Made by a program: the position numbers and the translations under genes. Positions 33,101 to 44,990 of a DNA stretch of 64,000 bases are shown here, one piece after another. The stretch is from Meandrina meandrites (Eukaryota; Cnidaria; Anthozoa; Scleractinia; Meandrinidae), in assembly GCA_963693305.1 (NCBI GenBank), contig OY855905.1, positions 4,929,201 to 4,993,200 on the forward strand. Reading direction: 5' to 3'. The notes below the pieces were generated by a model. It was not told the DNA's origin. It worked only from the letters and a program-made list of their open reading frames with translations, and did no database searches. Every line of letters begins with the position of its first letter. Position 1 is the stretch's first letter.

Positions 33101-34711
33101 AACGATCCGGAGTCCAGCGTGCTACCAATTAGACCATCACGCCTCCCACAATCTTATTGCAGGTTGAAATTAAATGTAAACTGAAAAGCAAAAACTGATA
33201 TAATTATTTCAGTACCAGTTTCATAGAGGACTCAATGCAACTTGTTTAGTTTTATCAGTACAGTAAATGACCCTTAAATGCCGAAGAATGCAGGGCTGGA
33301 AATACATGTACATGTACATTGTATTCTTTGGTATAACATACATCCACACCTCTTGGCAAGTAAGCAAAGCAAAATGGGTCTACAACTCTTCACAATAACA
33401 TAGTATACATATAGAACAACATTTCTCTGAATTCTCTACTAGTTCATTTGGGTACTGGACACAAATTTATGAGAACATGCAGTGTTTAACCACTGCTTTA
33501 TGCATGATAAATAAAGAAGGTGGTGAGTTTAACGCTTGGTGAATAAATGATTAACATGATATGTCATCTTAATAATTTACTCACTGAGCTTAAAATTCAC
33601 CATCTTCATTATTTATCACACATATGACGGCTTCGACATTGCTGATCCTAGTAGTATGCAGGACGCATGTCACACATGACCCTAGTAAATGGCCTAACTC
33701 ACCACAAGTCTCTGATAGCTCAGTGGTTAAAGGGCCCAGCCAGTATCTGGGAGGCCATGGGCTCAATTTCTGTCGAGGACTCAGAATTTTTTTTGGTTTT
33801 ATACAGATTGGCATTTTATTCAGTACTGTTTTGCCTTCTACTATATGTAAAAATTTCACACAGGCTGCTGAGAAGTTTGTAAAGTACTTGCAGCTTTTTG
33901 GCTATAAAATAGGCAATTTGTGGAAATCGATGATCGTAACCAAACAGACATGATCATCGGGAAACAGGGTATCACTGTCTTGGTTGTGTCGGTTTTCGAG
34001 GTCTTGAATTTTGCCTGCTGCAATCACCAGGCTACATTCTACAGTGTATGTACATGTAGGTTACGCCGAAGATCTTCAGCGTGGATTTCACAAGTTTGCA
34101 GCGTACTGGCGTTACGATCTTAGTCGGTGCGTTTTAACTGGCGTACAGATGACTTATTTTATATAACAATAACAAAGAACCTTGGCGTATCTTCGCCGTT
34201 GGATGTACACAGCATGCACCCTGGTGCAATCAGTCTTCTAATGGGCTTATTTTATGAACAATCTCAGAAACTAGAATTTCTAACCAAGCGAAAATCGTAA
34301 TCAACCCAACTTTAGCATTGTTTTTACTAAATTTACAACCAAAAGATCAATAAATTCGTTTTAATTTAACAACATCAACCCTATGATATCAGACGATCGA
34401 AGTAGCGTGTGAAGTGTCTGCTGCAACTACAGTATCCTTAAAGCGAATCCTGTCAGTATAACGATTAATTTTTGCCACATTAAACGCTTCATCGAAACAT
34501 GAGCAGCTAAAAAGAACTTAATAACATCGGAACACAAAAGTAACTAGGCTAAGCTTATCGCAACATCGGTCGATCTTTGAAGTTCCAAGCTTACATGTAT
34601 ATGATATTAGCTTACGACAAAAGTTGCCTGTGCCACCAAACAGACAAACTAAATATAACAACTTTACACATGTTAACGTACCCGAATCGCCGGATTCACC
34701 TTAACAGGCAT
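30129..34711 (-). CDS. ATP5ME: ATP synthase subunit e, mitochondrial (3 exons)
   Basis: Minus-strand exons 34711-34682 (10 codons), 32893-32839 and 30268-30129 join in phases 0 and 1 to a 74-residue protein. It starts MPVKVNPAIR, continues FSRYAALLVGLAYGYKRNE, then YLKPIAAHDREVEALRAKE and a short Lys/Ala/Glu-rich helix. Human subunit e has 69 residues with the same plan: a basic start, an R-Y-[SA]-A-L motif opening one membrane helix with a glycine-spaced face, then NYLKP and a charged coiled coil. Subunit e sits in the membrane part of complex V and helps dimerise it in the inner membrane. The C-terminus GLFVGLLMKGAM differs from the human acidic end; a GT inside exon 3 could support another splice form. 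Polyadenylation signal candidate at 29991-29986. Identified by eye; the model is coherent. Confidence 0.88.
30824..30905. repeat. 82-bp palindrome in ATP5ME intron 2
   Basis: tacaattcagggagtaatca pairs with the right end (tttctccctgaattgta); inner arms gctcgcaattt / aaattactcgc. Confidence 0.65.
32120..32625. mobile_element. ~500-bp inverted-repeat element in ATP5ME intron 2
   Basis: Left arm agaaacccataagggttgaaa with catttgg-type word ccatatttggaaa; right arm tttccaaatatggtacttgg and gtttcaattccttatgagtttct. The arms are imperfect reverse complements of ~95 bp. Lies within intron 2 except that its end is close to exon 2 (32839-32893). Confidence 0.5.
33098..33155 (-). mobile_element. tRNA-like SINE head fragment
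   Basis: On the minus strand, gtgggaggcgtgatggtcta is followed by attggtagcacgc and ctccggatcg, the same head as the SINE at 11868. The B box is lost. Confidence 0.5.
33710..33790 (+). other. Degenerate tRNA-like sequence
   Basis: tgatagctcagtggttaaag (A-box-like), then gggctcaatttctgtcgagg with a decayed B box. Probably a SINE relic in ATP5ME intron 1. Confidence 0.4.
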
Positions 34712-34785
34712 CTTCACCCTTGAAAGCAGTCGCTACACCTCGTAATTCTGCTGCAAAGTTACCACAAACGAGGTCCCTGAGACTA

Positions 34786-34800
34786 ATCCAAGATGGCGCT
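34786..34800 (+). promoter_or_regulatory. YY1-like motif near the ATP5ME start
   Basis: CCAAGATGGCGCTC matches the AAGATGGCG core of YY1 sites, which often sit at the starts of nuclear genes for mitochondrial proteins. It is ~80 bp upstream of the ATP5ME start codon, on the opposite strand. Confidence 0.35.
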
Positions 34801-35059
34801 CAGGTTGTACAAGAGAATCAGGCCCAAGATGCTTTTCACACCGTGAAGCCAAGTCCCAGTCTTCCAGCCAGTTTCTCGGTTGCGTGGAAGAGTTACAATA
34901 AACTCTGATGTCCAGCGTTCCTCTGCAATAAACTCAAGAAATCTGTTCACCCCGGCGCCGCCAAAATCTTTGCATGTTCTGAGGGATGTTTCTGGGTTTT
35001 CGACTCGGTGCTATTCCCATAGAGTGAGAAAAAGTAAAGAATTTCAAACTATTTTTTTT

Positions 35060-36310
35060 TTTTTTCAATAACGAGAGTTCACGTGCGCTCTATAGATCTG
35101 GTCGAGAGCTGTTGTGAAAATGCTACGCAAAGCAACATTTGGGAAACGTGATAAATAATCGCGACTTTTCCCGTAAAGCGAAACCGTCGAGTTGTGCGAA
35201 TAGGACATTTGGAGCGAAATGTTTGGCGACTTCAACTTCATCCAAAAGTGATCTCGGCCAACTTTATATATAATCCCTTTTATTTTTCCGTGCCATTTTC
35301 CTGTTTCAGGCGTTTGGTTAGTTTCAAATAGTTGGGGAGCAGCGCGAAATTCAGGATTAGTGCGACGAACGGCGAGTGGAAAAAAATGACGCAGGGAACG
35401 CTGGTTTGTGGAACCGGGCTGAAACTCTCTTCGCAATTTTTTTTGTTTTAAGAAGATTTGCTCCGGACGCTGAGCTGAAATCTCAGCCCGGCTAACCGGG
35501 ATGAAATTTTAGCCCACGCTGAAATTCGTCCCGTAATCGGCCCCTTAGGCCCCATTTATATGGCTCGGGTAGCCGAGACATATTAAGTTTGAAAATGAGA
35601 GGTTCTGGGGAAATTTATTCCTGCGTGCACAATGCGCAAGTAACTTCAAAATGTGGACTTCTGATACAAATCGAAAATGAAAGGTTAATATCCCTGACAG
35701 CAGTCACCATATACAGTGACCGTAACAAGCCCTTTATTTATTAGACCAATAGGGTTTAGCAATGAATCGAAAAAAAAAAACAATAATAAAGTACTTATCC
35801 AGACTTATGATATCGGTGGGCGTTTTGTGCGGTCAAGGATCGTCAAGCGTTGCATTTTAGCAACTGATTCCTATGTTGAATTTCTTTCGACATTATTAGT
35901 TTTTCCTGTTGATTACTGTCTACTGTAGCAAACATGAAAAGGAGAAAACGATTTAGAAAGCGGCATCGCAAGACAGAAGGAATCAAAGTGCAATTTCAAG
36001 TAAGTTTGTCATTTCAGAATTTCGAAACAGTTTTAGTGAACTATAGTGGTCGTGACAGTGAGAGGATGTCTGGCTTCAAGCATGAATGGCTTCCTTGTCT
36101 GAGTAGCTCAGCCATACACCCGATACAGATTCCTTCGGTAATCCCAAATAGAAAACAAGAGAACGAGAGGGAAACTCAAGCTATCGGTCGACTTCGATAT
36201 AGTTCTTATGCGAATGTGGTAAATTTAATGTTTGGAAGTATCAGATCCTCTATATTTTGGCCGATAAACACTGAGCCATGTTTTTCAGGTAAACTTTAAA
36301 GGGACAGGAA
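35060..36310. other. No firm gene; repeat fragment and two weak frames
   Basis: 35455-35590 holds a coral-type repeat piece (ctgaaatctcagcccggcta, atatggctcgggtagccgag). A 123-residue minus-strand frame (35065-35436) and a plus-strand frame at 35934 beginning MKRRKRFRKRHRKTEG, followed by a possible donor at 36001, have no recognisable domain. Confidence 0.35.
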
Positions 36311-36422
36311 TATACTAGCCTGCGAATACAGCCGCCTCTCACTCGCTCCCGCTACTACGTGCGAAATGCCAAACCGGCCGGGAGCGATGAGAGGCGGCTG
36401 TATTCGCAGGCTAGGAATATAC
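36307..36422. mobile_element. 98-bp palindrome with 9-bp target duplication
   Basis: ctagcctgcgaatacagccg at the left and cggctgtattcgcaggctag at the right are perfect reverse complements. The flanking direct repeat ggaatatac occurs at 36307-36315 and 36414-36422, a likely insertion footprint. Confidence 0.75.
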
Positions 36423-37421
36423 ACGAGAAATAACGCACAAACCCGAAGTTGGAATATAAAACAAGCTTAACCGGCGGGCAGACGACTTACGAATTTTAGT
36501 ATAAACACGACTGAGCTATTTACGGTTTGCACGGGCAACAGTACATCTATCATGAAAACCTCGAGCTATATTCAATGTTTTATTATTCATTTTTCCTCAG
36601 CCATAAGACAGTCGGGTCTTCTTTCGATCTAAACTCAGGCCAAGAGTTTTAATATACGTATTCGATAAATGGTATGTGCCTTGTGTAATTCTTGTTTGGG
36701 GTACAAATTGCTATTCAGTTCGCCTTTTTGCAGGGTATTTGGCTTTGGGTTAAGTACAACGAAGTATAATTTTCATCATTTAATGATAGAGCATTATTTT
36801 ATGCGGTTTTATTTCTGCTACGACAACAAGAACGCCACTCGGACTATTTCAAAATAAAGGCTTATCCTAATTCTGAATTATATTTGACTAAATATGAATA
36901 CAGGTTACGCATGAGTTATATGTTTCATGTGAATTAACTGCTGTTGATCATGTGGCAATTGGTCTCATGCAGTAAAGTGATTTCAAAAACTTTTGACTTC
37001 ACTTACACTTTGACGCAACGGCAATAGAAGAATATGTTTCGTTTGTCAAAATATGCTTCGGTCGTCAAAATTCTTGGAACAATTCCGAAACAGAAATCCG
37101 CTGACACTAATTTACAGGCTCGCATTACACGATAAAAGAGCCTTTCTTTGCCTGTTCAAATATGATTCTCGTCTCAGGGCAAGCGGAAAAGAGAGCACTG
37201 AGCTTTTTTATGTTGCTGTACTGCAGTAACAAATTATCCAGGATATTATCCCTTATTTTTTTAAAAAACGGCTGGAACATTGGAAATGTAAATCCAGAGT
37301 GTTGATTTGCTTAGCGGCCACTGACAATCCATGGACAGGCGGCGTGTTCTATCAGATATCCACGATCCACGAATCTGATTGTTTCCCGGTCGATCCCATT
37401 GTTTCCTATCTAGTGTTTATT

Positions 37422-37535
37422 CGGCGGCGCAATAAACTCACGCGGGATGTTTGGAGAACACGAGTAAAGCTTGTAAATCACGAGCCGTCACGAGTGTTTC
37501 ATGTCGCAACATCCTGCGTGGGTTTATTGTGCCGG
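37422..37535. repeat. 114-bp inverted repeat
   Basis: cggcggcgcaataaactcac / gtgggtttattgtgccgg with inner arms gcgggatgt / acatcctgc. Confidence 0.6.
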
Positions 37536-37539
37536 TAAA

Positions 37540-39170
37540 TCCCGGCGTAGAAATTGTGGTCTACTGCTTTTATGAAATAACCATGGAAACCGTTTGTCAA
37601 AGAAATAGGTTATAGTTCCAGAAAGTCTCTGCTTCGGGAATTTATTCGAATTAATTTATTCCGCATTGTTTTCTTCGACGAATGACATGCATGGCAGACT
37701 GCGGTACTGAAAGTGCATAAAACTAGAATCATTCAGGGAATCAATTGAAGCACGTACAGGGACTCAGCTAACTAAAGTTTCTGCCACCAAAACAATTTAC
37801 GCAAGCTTTCATCGCAGCCAATTTCAAGTAGTTTTTTCCTTTTTAAATTTGTTTTCCATTCCGAGTATATATCGAATGGAAAGATATTCGTGTATCATTC
37901 CAACCCGGTGAAAGCTGAACTGTTGCTCATGCACATGTTCAGGTTTTTCCTCATCTTCCTTCGCTCCAACGTTCCAACAGTGAGCGGGAAAATTCATTTT
38001 AGTGATCCACCCTCAATAAATTTTCATTATGATCATTTATGAGAATCATATCCTCTGTTTTAGTCATCTGATAGACCAAAATAAGACATTAAACTAACGT
38101 TGATTACTCGTCTTGTATACGCGTAGTCGAGCGTAGTGCTGCCATGCCGGGGAGCAGCAGCTTACCGATACAATAGAACATAGGTTTTTGACCAATTTGA
38201 CCAATCAGAGTGCGCGTAATATCTCAGTTAGATCATAATCCCTGTTAGTAGGAACTCAGTCGTGTTCTATTGGAAATCCGCGAATCTGATTGGTTCCCCA
38301 CTGTTGATTATTTTGTATCGGCTGAGAGTTGCCCGCGGAAATTTGCTGTTCTAGTTAGATATGTTAGTTTTAAGAACATCAAATTTCCAAGGGGCAACTA
38401 TCAGACCAATAGTTTCGAGACAACAACACTCTATCGTCTTAATTGTTCACCACTAAATTTTCTTTCGCGCGCGCATTCAGCTATTCAAAAACGAGCATCT
38501 TGAATTATCTTTAACTTTATAGGATTAGGTGTAACATACAAAACAAAAACAAACAAACAAGAAACCCTTTAAATGCAGATCAATCAAAATACGTATATTT
38601 TTGTCTGTAGGCCCGCTTGTTTACAAAAGATTTTTCACGGAAGAATACTATCCATCCGGGTATTTTCCGCGGATGAACACTATCGCGTCACGTGATCAAT
38701 TTAAAGACTACTCGCCCTCGTTCTCCATGAGCGATAGTCAATAGGGCTGGTCCTCGTTGACTATTCACTCATAGAAAACTCGACCTCGTAATCTAATTGT
38801 TAAATAGAATGCGATCGCGCGCGTTGCTCTTGAAAGGAAAAGTTTTTTTTTGAGTTTTGTCTTAAAAATACTGCAATCCTTCAACAATTAGACTACTTCC
38901 CCTCGTTTCCATGAGTGAAAGCGCCTCTTTCGCTTTCGGAAAACTCAAGCTAGTATTTTTTATGGTTAACGAAGTCAGATGGCCTTGTTATGAAAAGGGT
39001 CTACTTCAATTTAAACAAATTGGATACCTGTACTGATTTGGACAACCACGTGATCACGTGCCAATCACGCGACAACTAGGCGCGCTTAGAACCAATCAAA
39101 ATCGCGAATTTTGTTATAGATGCGATTATTGTTGCCATCATGCTCAACATTATCTAATAATTTTTCGAGC
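37540..39170. other. No gene recognised
   Basis: AT-rich with only short frames. Several GTGA/TCACGTGATC words around 38690 and 39050 suggest repeat remnants but no clear boundaries. Confidence 0.35.
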
Positions 39171-39259
39171 CATGTCCAATACTGGCCATGAAATCCCGGG
39201 TTTCTACACTTCATTCTCCTTCCACACTTCTTAATGTATAGAAGTAAAAAGTACTCTGA

Positions 39260-40562
39260 CAAACTAGGGATTATCATGACCTTTTCCCCAGTCATTCTAC
39301 CCTTGTCATTCTTTACTTAGTTCTACACTTCTCAAGTATGGAAGTGTAGAATACTCTGACAAACTAGGGATTATCGTGACCTTTTCCCCAGTCATTCTAC
39401 CCTTGTCATTCTTTACTTAGTTCTACACTTCTCAAGTATGGAAGTGTAGAATACGCTGACAAACTAGGGATTATCGTGACCTTTTCCCCAGTCATTCTAC
39501 CCTTGTCATTCTTTACTTAGTTCTACACTTCTCAAGTATGGAAGTGTAGAATACTCTGACAAACTAGGGATTATCGTGACCTTTTCCCCAGTCATTCTAC
39601 CCTTGTCATTCTTTACTTAGTTCTACACTTCTCAAGTATGGAAGTGTAGAATAGTCTGACAAACTAGGGATTATAATGACTTTTTCCCTAGTCATTCTAC
39701 CCTTGTCATTCTTTACTTAGTTCTACACTTCTCAAGTATGGAAGTGTAGAATACGCTGACAAACTAGGGATTATCATGACCTTTTCCCCAGTCATTCTAC
39801 CCCTGTCGTTCTTTACTTAGTTCTACACTTCTCAAGTATGGAAGTGTAGAATACGCTGACAAACTGGGGATTATCATGACCTTTTCCCCAGTCATTCTAC
39901 CCTTGTCATTCTTTACTTAGTTCTACACTTCTCAAGATTCTCAAGTATGGAAATGTAGAATACTCTGACAAACTAGGGATTATCGTGACCTTTTCCCCAG
40001 TCATTCTACCCTTCTCATTTTTTACTTAGTTCTACACTTCTCAAGTATGGAAGTGTAGAATACGCTGACAAACCAGGGATTATCATGACCTTTTCCCCAG
40101 TCATTCTACCCTTGTCATTCTTTACTTAGTTCTACACTTCTCAAGTATGGAAGTGTAGAATACTCTGACAAACTAGGGATTATCATGACCTTTTCCCCAG
40201 TCATTCTACCCTTGTCATTCTTTACTTAGTTCTACACTTCTCAAGTATGGAAGTGTAGAATACTCTGACAAACTAGGGATTATCATGACCTTTTCCCCTG
40301 TCATTCTACCCTTGTCATTCTTTACTTAGTTCTACACTTCTCAAGTATGGAAGTGTAGAATACTCTGACAAACTAGGGATTATCATGACCTTTTCCCCAG
40401 TCATTCTACCCTTGTCATTCTTTACTTAGTTCTACACTTCTCAAGTATGGAAGTGTAGAATACGCTGACAAACTAGGGATTATAATGACCTTTTCCCCAG
40501 TCATTCTACCCCTGTCATTCTTTACTTAGTTCTACACTTCTCAAGTATGGAGGTGTAGAATA
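39260..40562 (+). repeat. 100-bp tandem array, left arm (~13 units)
   Basis: Units of exactly 100 bp (phase points 39360, 39460, 39560, 39660 and so on) contain gacaaactagggattatc, ccttttccccagtcattcta, and an internal 11-bp inverted repeat, ttctacacttc-tcaagtatg-gaagtgtagaa. One unit has a small duplication (ctcaagattctcaag, ~39930). Units differ at only a few positions. Confidence 0.95.
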
Positions 40563-42004
40563 TTACTTGTGATTTCAGGTGAAATATCTCGGAAAAAGTG
40601 AATGCAAGGCTACGTGGGAGCCAAGCGATTGTTTACCAACGAAAATAATTGAGACATACAAAAGTCGACTAAACACAGTGGTAGTGGCTATCAGTAAGAA
40701 ATATAGTGGCCAGATTTCGTCTACTTTAAAGTTATCCATAGATGATCAATACCGTGAACCTCCAGAGAAGAAGACAAAGCAATCCAAAGTGGAAATACCA
40801 GACGAAGGGTAAGTGTTACTGCATGGCGGTCACCAGAAAGGTAAAAGTGTATCATTTCACACGGTTTGAATCTCACCGCAGAATTTTTGCAAGCAAGGAC
40901 GAGGAAGCAACAACTGCCTGCAACACAGAAAAAGATCGTGATGCAAAGCAACGAAAAAATGACCGCTCTGCAGGTATTCAACAGTGACATAAGTATAGAT
41001 GATGTTGATGGTTAGGAAGCTTTATTGTTTAATATACTGTCAGTCTGCTTCCTGTAAAATTCAATACTTTTGCTTAAAGTTGTTTGTAATTTGCTGAGAT
41101 ATTTACTGTGAACTTTTTTCCTGTTATCATGTAGGAATACTTTGTATTATGTCGCCATGTGGAGTGCCGGATTGTCCGGTGCGCAGAACTGTTCTGCTCA
41201 GAATCTAAAACGCAAGTTTACGCCATCTTACACGACGTGATAAGACGTAACGAGAAGCTGCTCGAAAACTTGAGTAAGCTTTGCGATCCAACCATGCATG
41301 AAAGGTTGTTTGTTATCAAGCAGTAATGAACTCATAACGGATGTTTCACTTAACAGAATGTACTTCTGCCTTTCAGGATATGTCATTTATGATGACGGTT
41401 GCCACTTGAAAAAATTTGCACAAAATCCATCTCGAAGGGACGTCACTGAAACGGCCAAAAGACTGTCGGACGTTTCCATTGTAGTAGATAAAATGCATAT
41501 GAAGGGCCACAAAGATCGATGGTGCAAAGAAAACTGTGATGCACGCAATATAGAAGATCTCAAAGAGGTAAATATTGATGAAGAAATAATGGTTTACTGT
41601 AATGATAACTATTAAGCGAAAGTCATTTTCATGTTACAACCGATCATCTCAAATATTACTTATCGTTCCTTTTTTGAAATGATAGTACTCTGTTTGTGTT
41701 TTACCTAAATATATAATATAAAATAATTTAACGACTTACTACTGAAATCTTGTACACCAATGCTAAATGAATATTTGGCAACCAAAGCGTTAATTCCGAG
41801 CACTAATTCTCCATAATTTCACGAAATACAATTTTTACACAAATGTAGTAATGATCACTTTAATGTATATTGAATTTACAGGTGGACAATGAAGTTTGCG
41901 AACAGACCTTTGCGTGGTTGTCCAAGTATGCTAAAATGACAAGAAAAATGAACAGAGAGCATTTTGTTTTCTTGACAATCTATTTGCAGCACTTGCATAA
42001 CGTA
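40563..42004 (+). pseudogene. Transposase exons: chromodomain half and C-terminal catalytic part
   Basis: Exon-like pieces with good splice ends: ~40579-40808 (YLGKSECKATWEPSDCLPTK, the second half of a chromodomain), ~40880-40974, ~41135-41271 (FVLCRHVECRIVRCAELFC), ~41378-41567 (GYVIYDDGCHLKKFAQ, then HMKGHKDRWC) and 41881-42002 (VDNEVCEQTFAWLSKYAK, then MTRKMNREHF). The DDGCHLK, H-x2-GH-x4-WC and N-E-x-CEQ-x-F-x-WLS motifs recall KDZ-type transposases (memory). The first piece begins at an acceptor directly after the repeat array, so the N-terminal part is missing or lies in or beyond the array. No single intact frame, so the copy is probably defective. Confidence 0.55.
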
Positions 42005-42164
42005 AGGGAGGTACAAAAGTTGAAAAACAGTCGATTTTTGTAAAAGTCACGTTATTTACAAGTTCAAGGGGAATGAGACTGATTTTGCAACTTACTGATA
42101 TGCTCCGCATTTTATCTTGAAATACAACAACTGTGTGCCTTATCATCAATAGTGTCAACCTTGC

Positions 42165-43095
42165 AATTTGATCGTATCTGTTCTGCGGCATTTTGCAATA
42201 ACAGCGCGTTTTGTAATAAGTTAAGCATTTTGTAATAACTTTTGCGGCATTTTGTAATAATCTGCGCATTGTGTAATAAAGGTGCAGCATTTTGTAATAA
42301 ATCCAGCCTGCGCATTTTGTTCAGCTGTTTACGGCAAAAACTGCTTTGACAGGTAATAGCAATAGCAAGGTATAACAACAACCGAACAATACTAAGGTAT
42401 AACAACAATAACAATAAAGCAGTTTAACAACAACCGAAAACACGCTAATACAGTAAAAATGACTAAACAAAAGGATATAGCATGTTATTTGCGCTAAAAC
42501 TGTTTTAATTCCGAACCAGCCTAAACCTATGGCATATATATAACTCGAGCCATGCATGATTCCACTGAACGATTGCTATTATACTCAAGAATTAATACAC
42601 TTGAAGGACCAAACTCCTTTATAAGCCGCCTTACACTGATTATACCAGGGGATCCATCAAGGTAGTATATTTTCGGTAGCAAGTCAAATTTCTTTATAAA
42701 GGCAGCATCCAAAATTTCGATTAAAGTTACTTTTGTCTACCCAGCGCTTAGTAACTCGAACTGAGGTTCCCACAACAAAAACAAAATACTATAGAAAGAA
42801 AATTAAAACGAACAAACGATCACAACTGTGATGATCACATAACACCACTCCCTCTAAATGGAAGTTAGCACGACTATTTGCTCCACACTGTTAACTTCCT
42901 GAGTCAGCCAAAGATGTCACGCAAATTAACTTCTCACAAAACAATCTTTTAAAATAATTCATTACAATTTCCGTATACTTACAAATATTACAAAACACTG
43001 CAGCCTTTATTACACAACGCACAGTTTATTACAAAATGCTGCAAAAGTCATTACGAAATGCGTAAATTATTACAAAAAGTGTTGAATAATGATTA
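42165..43095. mobile_element. Nested inverted-repeat element with gcattttgtaataa words
   Basis: At 42185-42305 the word gcattttgtaataa repeats five times. At 42985-43090 the reverse complement (ttattacaaaatgc) repeats likewise, and the two blocks pair in order. A ~930-bp insertion inside the larger transposon. Confidence 0.65.
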
Positions 43096-43504
43096 AAAAC
43101 CAGCAAAGCGGAGAACCTGGGAACTCGATCCCGAAGAAATCGCACGAAAGACAAAGCTTTACACTCTAGGACAGTAAGAAAGAACTGATACTAATCATAA
43201 ACGAGAGGGATAAAATATTTGTAACAAGTATTAAATTTAACTTTATTTGATATAATAAACAGAACAATTTACAAAAGAAATTGTGTGAACTCAAGAGGGC
43301 GTTTCACCTTGCTCACGCGCGTGTATCGTATTTATTATTTTGCTTGTCACGCACCTCTCACTCCCCTAGATGTAGAGAAACGTGATCACTTTTGCGTGCA
43401 TAGCGTCCCGTTTATTTATTAATGTGTTATTACCAAGGAGTTTCCACAAAAAAAGTAAAAAAGAAGCAAGCTCACGGAAAGGGCATTTGTAGTTTAAATC
43501 TTTA

Positions 43505-44990
43505 GTATGTCAGAGTACTCTACACTTGAGAAGTGTATAACTAAGTAAAGAATGACAGGGGTAGAATGACTGGGGAAAAGGTCATGATAATCCCTAGTTT
43601 GTCAGCGTATTTTACACTTCCATACTTGACAAGAGTAGAATGACTGGGGAAAAAGTCATTATAATCCCTAGTTTGTCAGAGTATTCTACACTTCCATACT
43701 TGAGAAGTGTAGAACTAAGTAAAGAACGACAGGGGTAGAATGACTGGGGAAAAGGTCACGATAATCCCTAGTTTGTCAGCGTATTCTACACTTCCATACT
43801 TGAAAAGTGTAGAACTAAGTAAAGAATGACAGGGGTAGAATGACTCGGGAAAAGGTTACGATAATCCCTAGTTTGTCAGCGTATTCTACACTTCCATACT
43901 TGAAAAGTGTAGAACTAAGTAAAGAATGACAAGGGTAGAATGACTGGGGAAAAGGTCATGATAATCCCTAGTTTGTCAGAGTATTCTACACTTCCATACT
44001 TGAGAAGTGTAGAACTAAGTAAAGAATGACAAGGGTAGAATGACTGGGGAAAAGGTCATGATAATCCCTAGTTTGTCAGCGTATTCTACACTTCCATACT
44101 TGAAAAGTGTAGAACTAAGTAAAGAACGACAGGGGTAGAATGACTTGGGAAAAGGTCATTATAATCCCTAGTTTGTCAGCGTATTCTACATTTCCATACT
44201 TGAGAAGTGTAGAACTAAGTAAAGAATGACAAGGGTAGAATGACTGGGGAAAAGGTCATTATAATCCCTAGTTTGTCAGAGTATTCTACACTTCCATACT
44301 TGAGAAGTGTAGAACTAAGTAAAGAATGACAAGGGTAGAATGACTGGGGAAAAGGTCACGATAATCCCTAGTTTGTCAGAGTATTCTACACTTCCATACT
44401 TGAGAAGTGTAGAACTAAGTAAAGAATGACAAGGGTAGAATGACTGGGGATAAGGTCACGATAATCCCTAGTTTGTCAGCGTATTCTACACTTCCATACT
44501 TGAGAAGTGTAGAACTAAGCAAAGAATGACAGGGGTAGAATGACTGGGGAAAAGGTCATGATAATCCCTAGTTTGTCAGAGTATTCTACAATTCCATACT
44601 TGAGAATCTTGAGAAGTGTAGAACTAAGTAAAGAATGACAGGGGTAAAATGACTGGGGGAAAAGTAATTATAATCCCTAGTTTGTCAGCGTATTCTACAC
44701 TTCCATACTTGAGAAGTGTAGAACTAAGTAAAGAATGACAGAGGTAAAATGACTGGGGAAAAAGTCATTATAATTCCTAGTTTGTCAACTGAGTATTCTA
44801 CACTTCCATACTTGAGAACTACACTTCCATACTTGAGAAGTGTAGAACTAAGTAAAGAATGACAGGGGTAAAATGACCAGGGAAAAGGTCATTATGATCC
44901 CTAGTTTAAGAGAGTTTTCTATACTTCTATACATTAAAACGTGTGGAACTAAGTAAAGAATGAAAATAGTAGAATAGTAGGTGGTAAGGT
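43505..44990 (-). repeat. 100-bp tandem array, right arm (~14 units, inverted)
   Basis: Same 100-bp unit as 39260-40562 in reverse (agtgtagaactaagtaaaga, tgactggggaaaaggtcat, gataatccctagtttgtc). The outermost units near 44880-45000 are more diverged. One unit carries a duplication (cttgagaatcttgagaag, ~44600), the mirror of the variant in the left array. Confidence 0.95.

Noticed and set aside
35065..35436. 123-residue minus-strand frame as a mitochondrial ribosomal protein
   Set aside because: A faint likeness in a short stretch (GKIKGIIYKVGRDHFWMKL) was not supported by the rest of the frame or by splice partners.
35934..36299. Frame beginning MKRRKRFRKRHRKTEG as a gene
   Set aside because: A possible donor at 36001 exists but no partner exon or domain was found; basic start alone is weak.
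39260..44990. Regular 100-bp repeats as a CRISPR array
   Set aside because: The units are nearly identical along their whole length with no variable spacers, are in a eukaryotic genome, and form inverted arms of a transposon.
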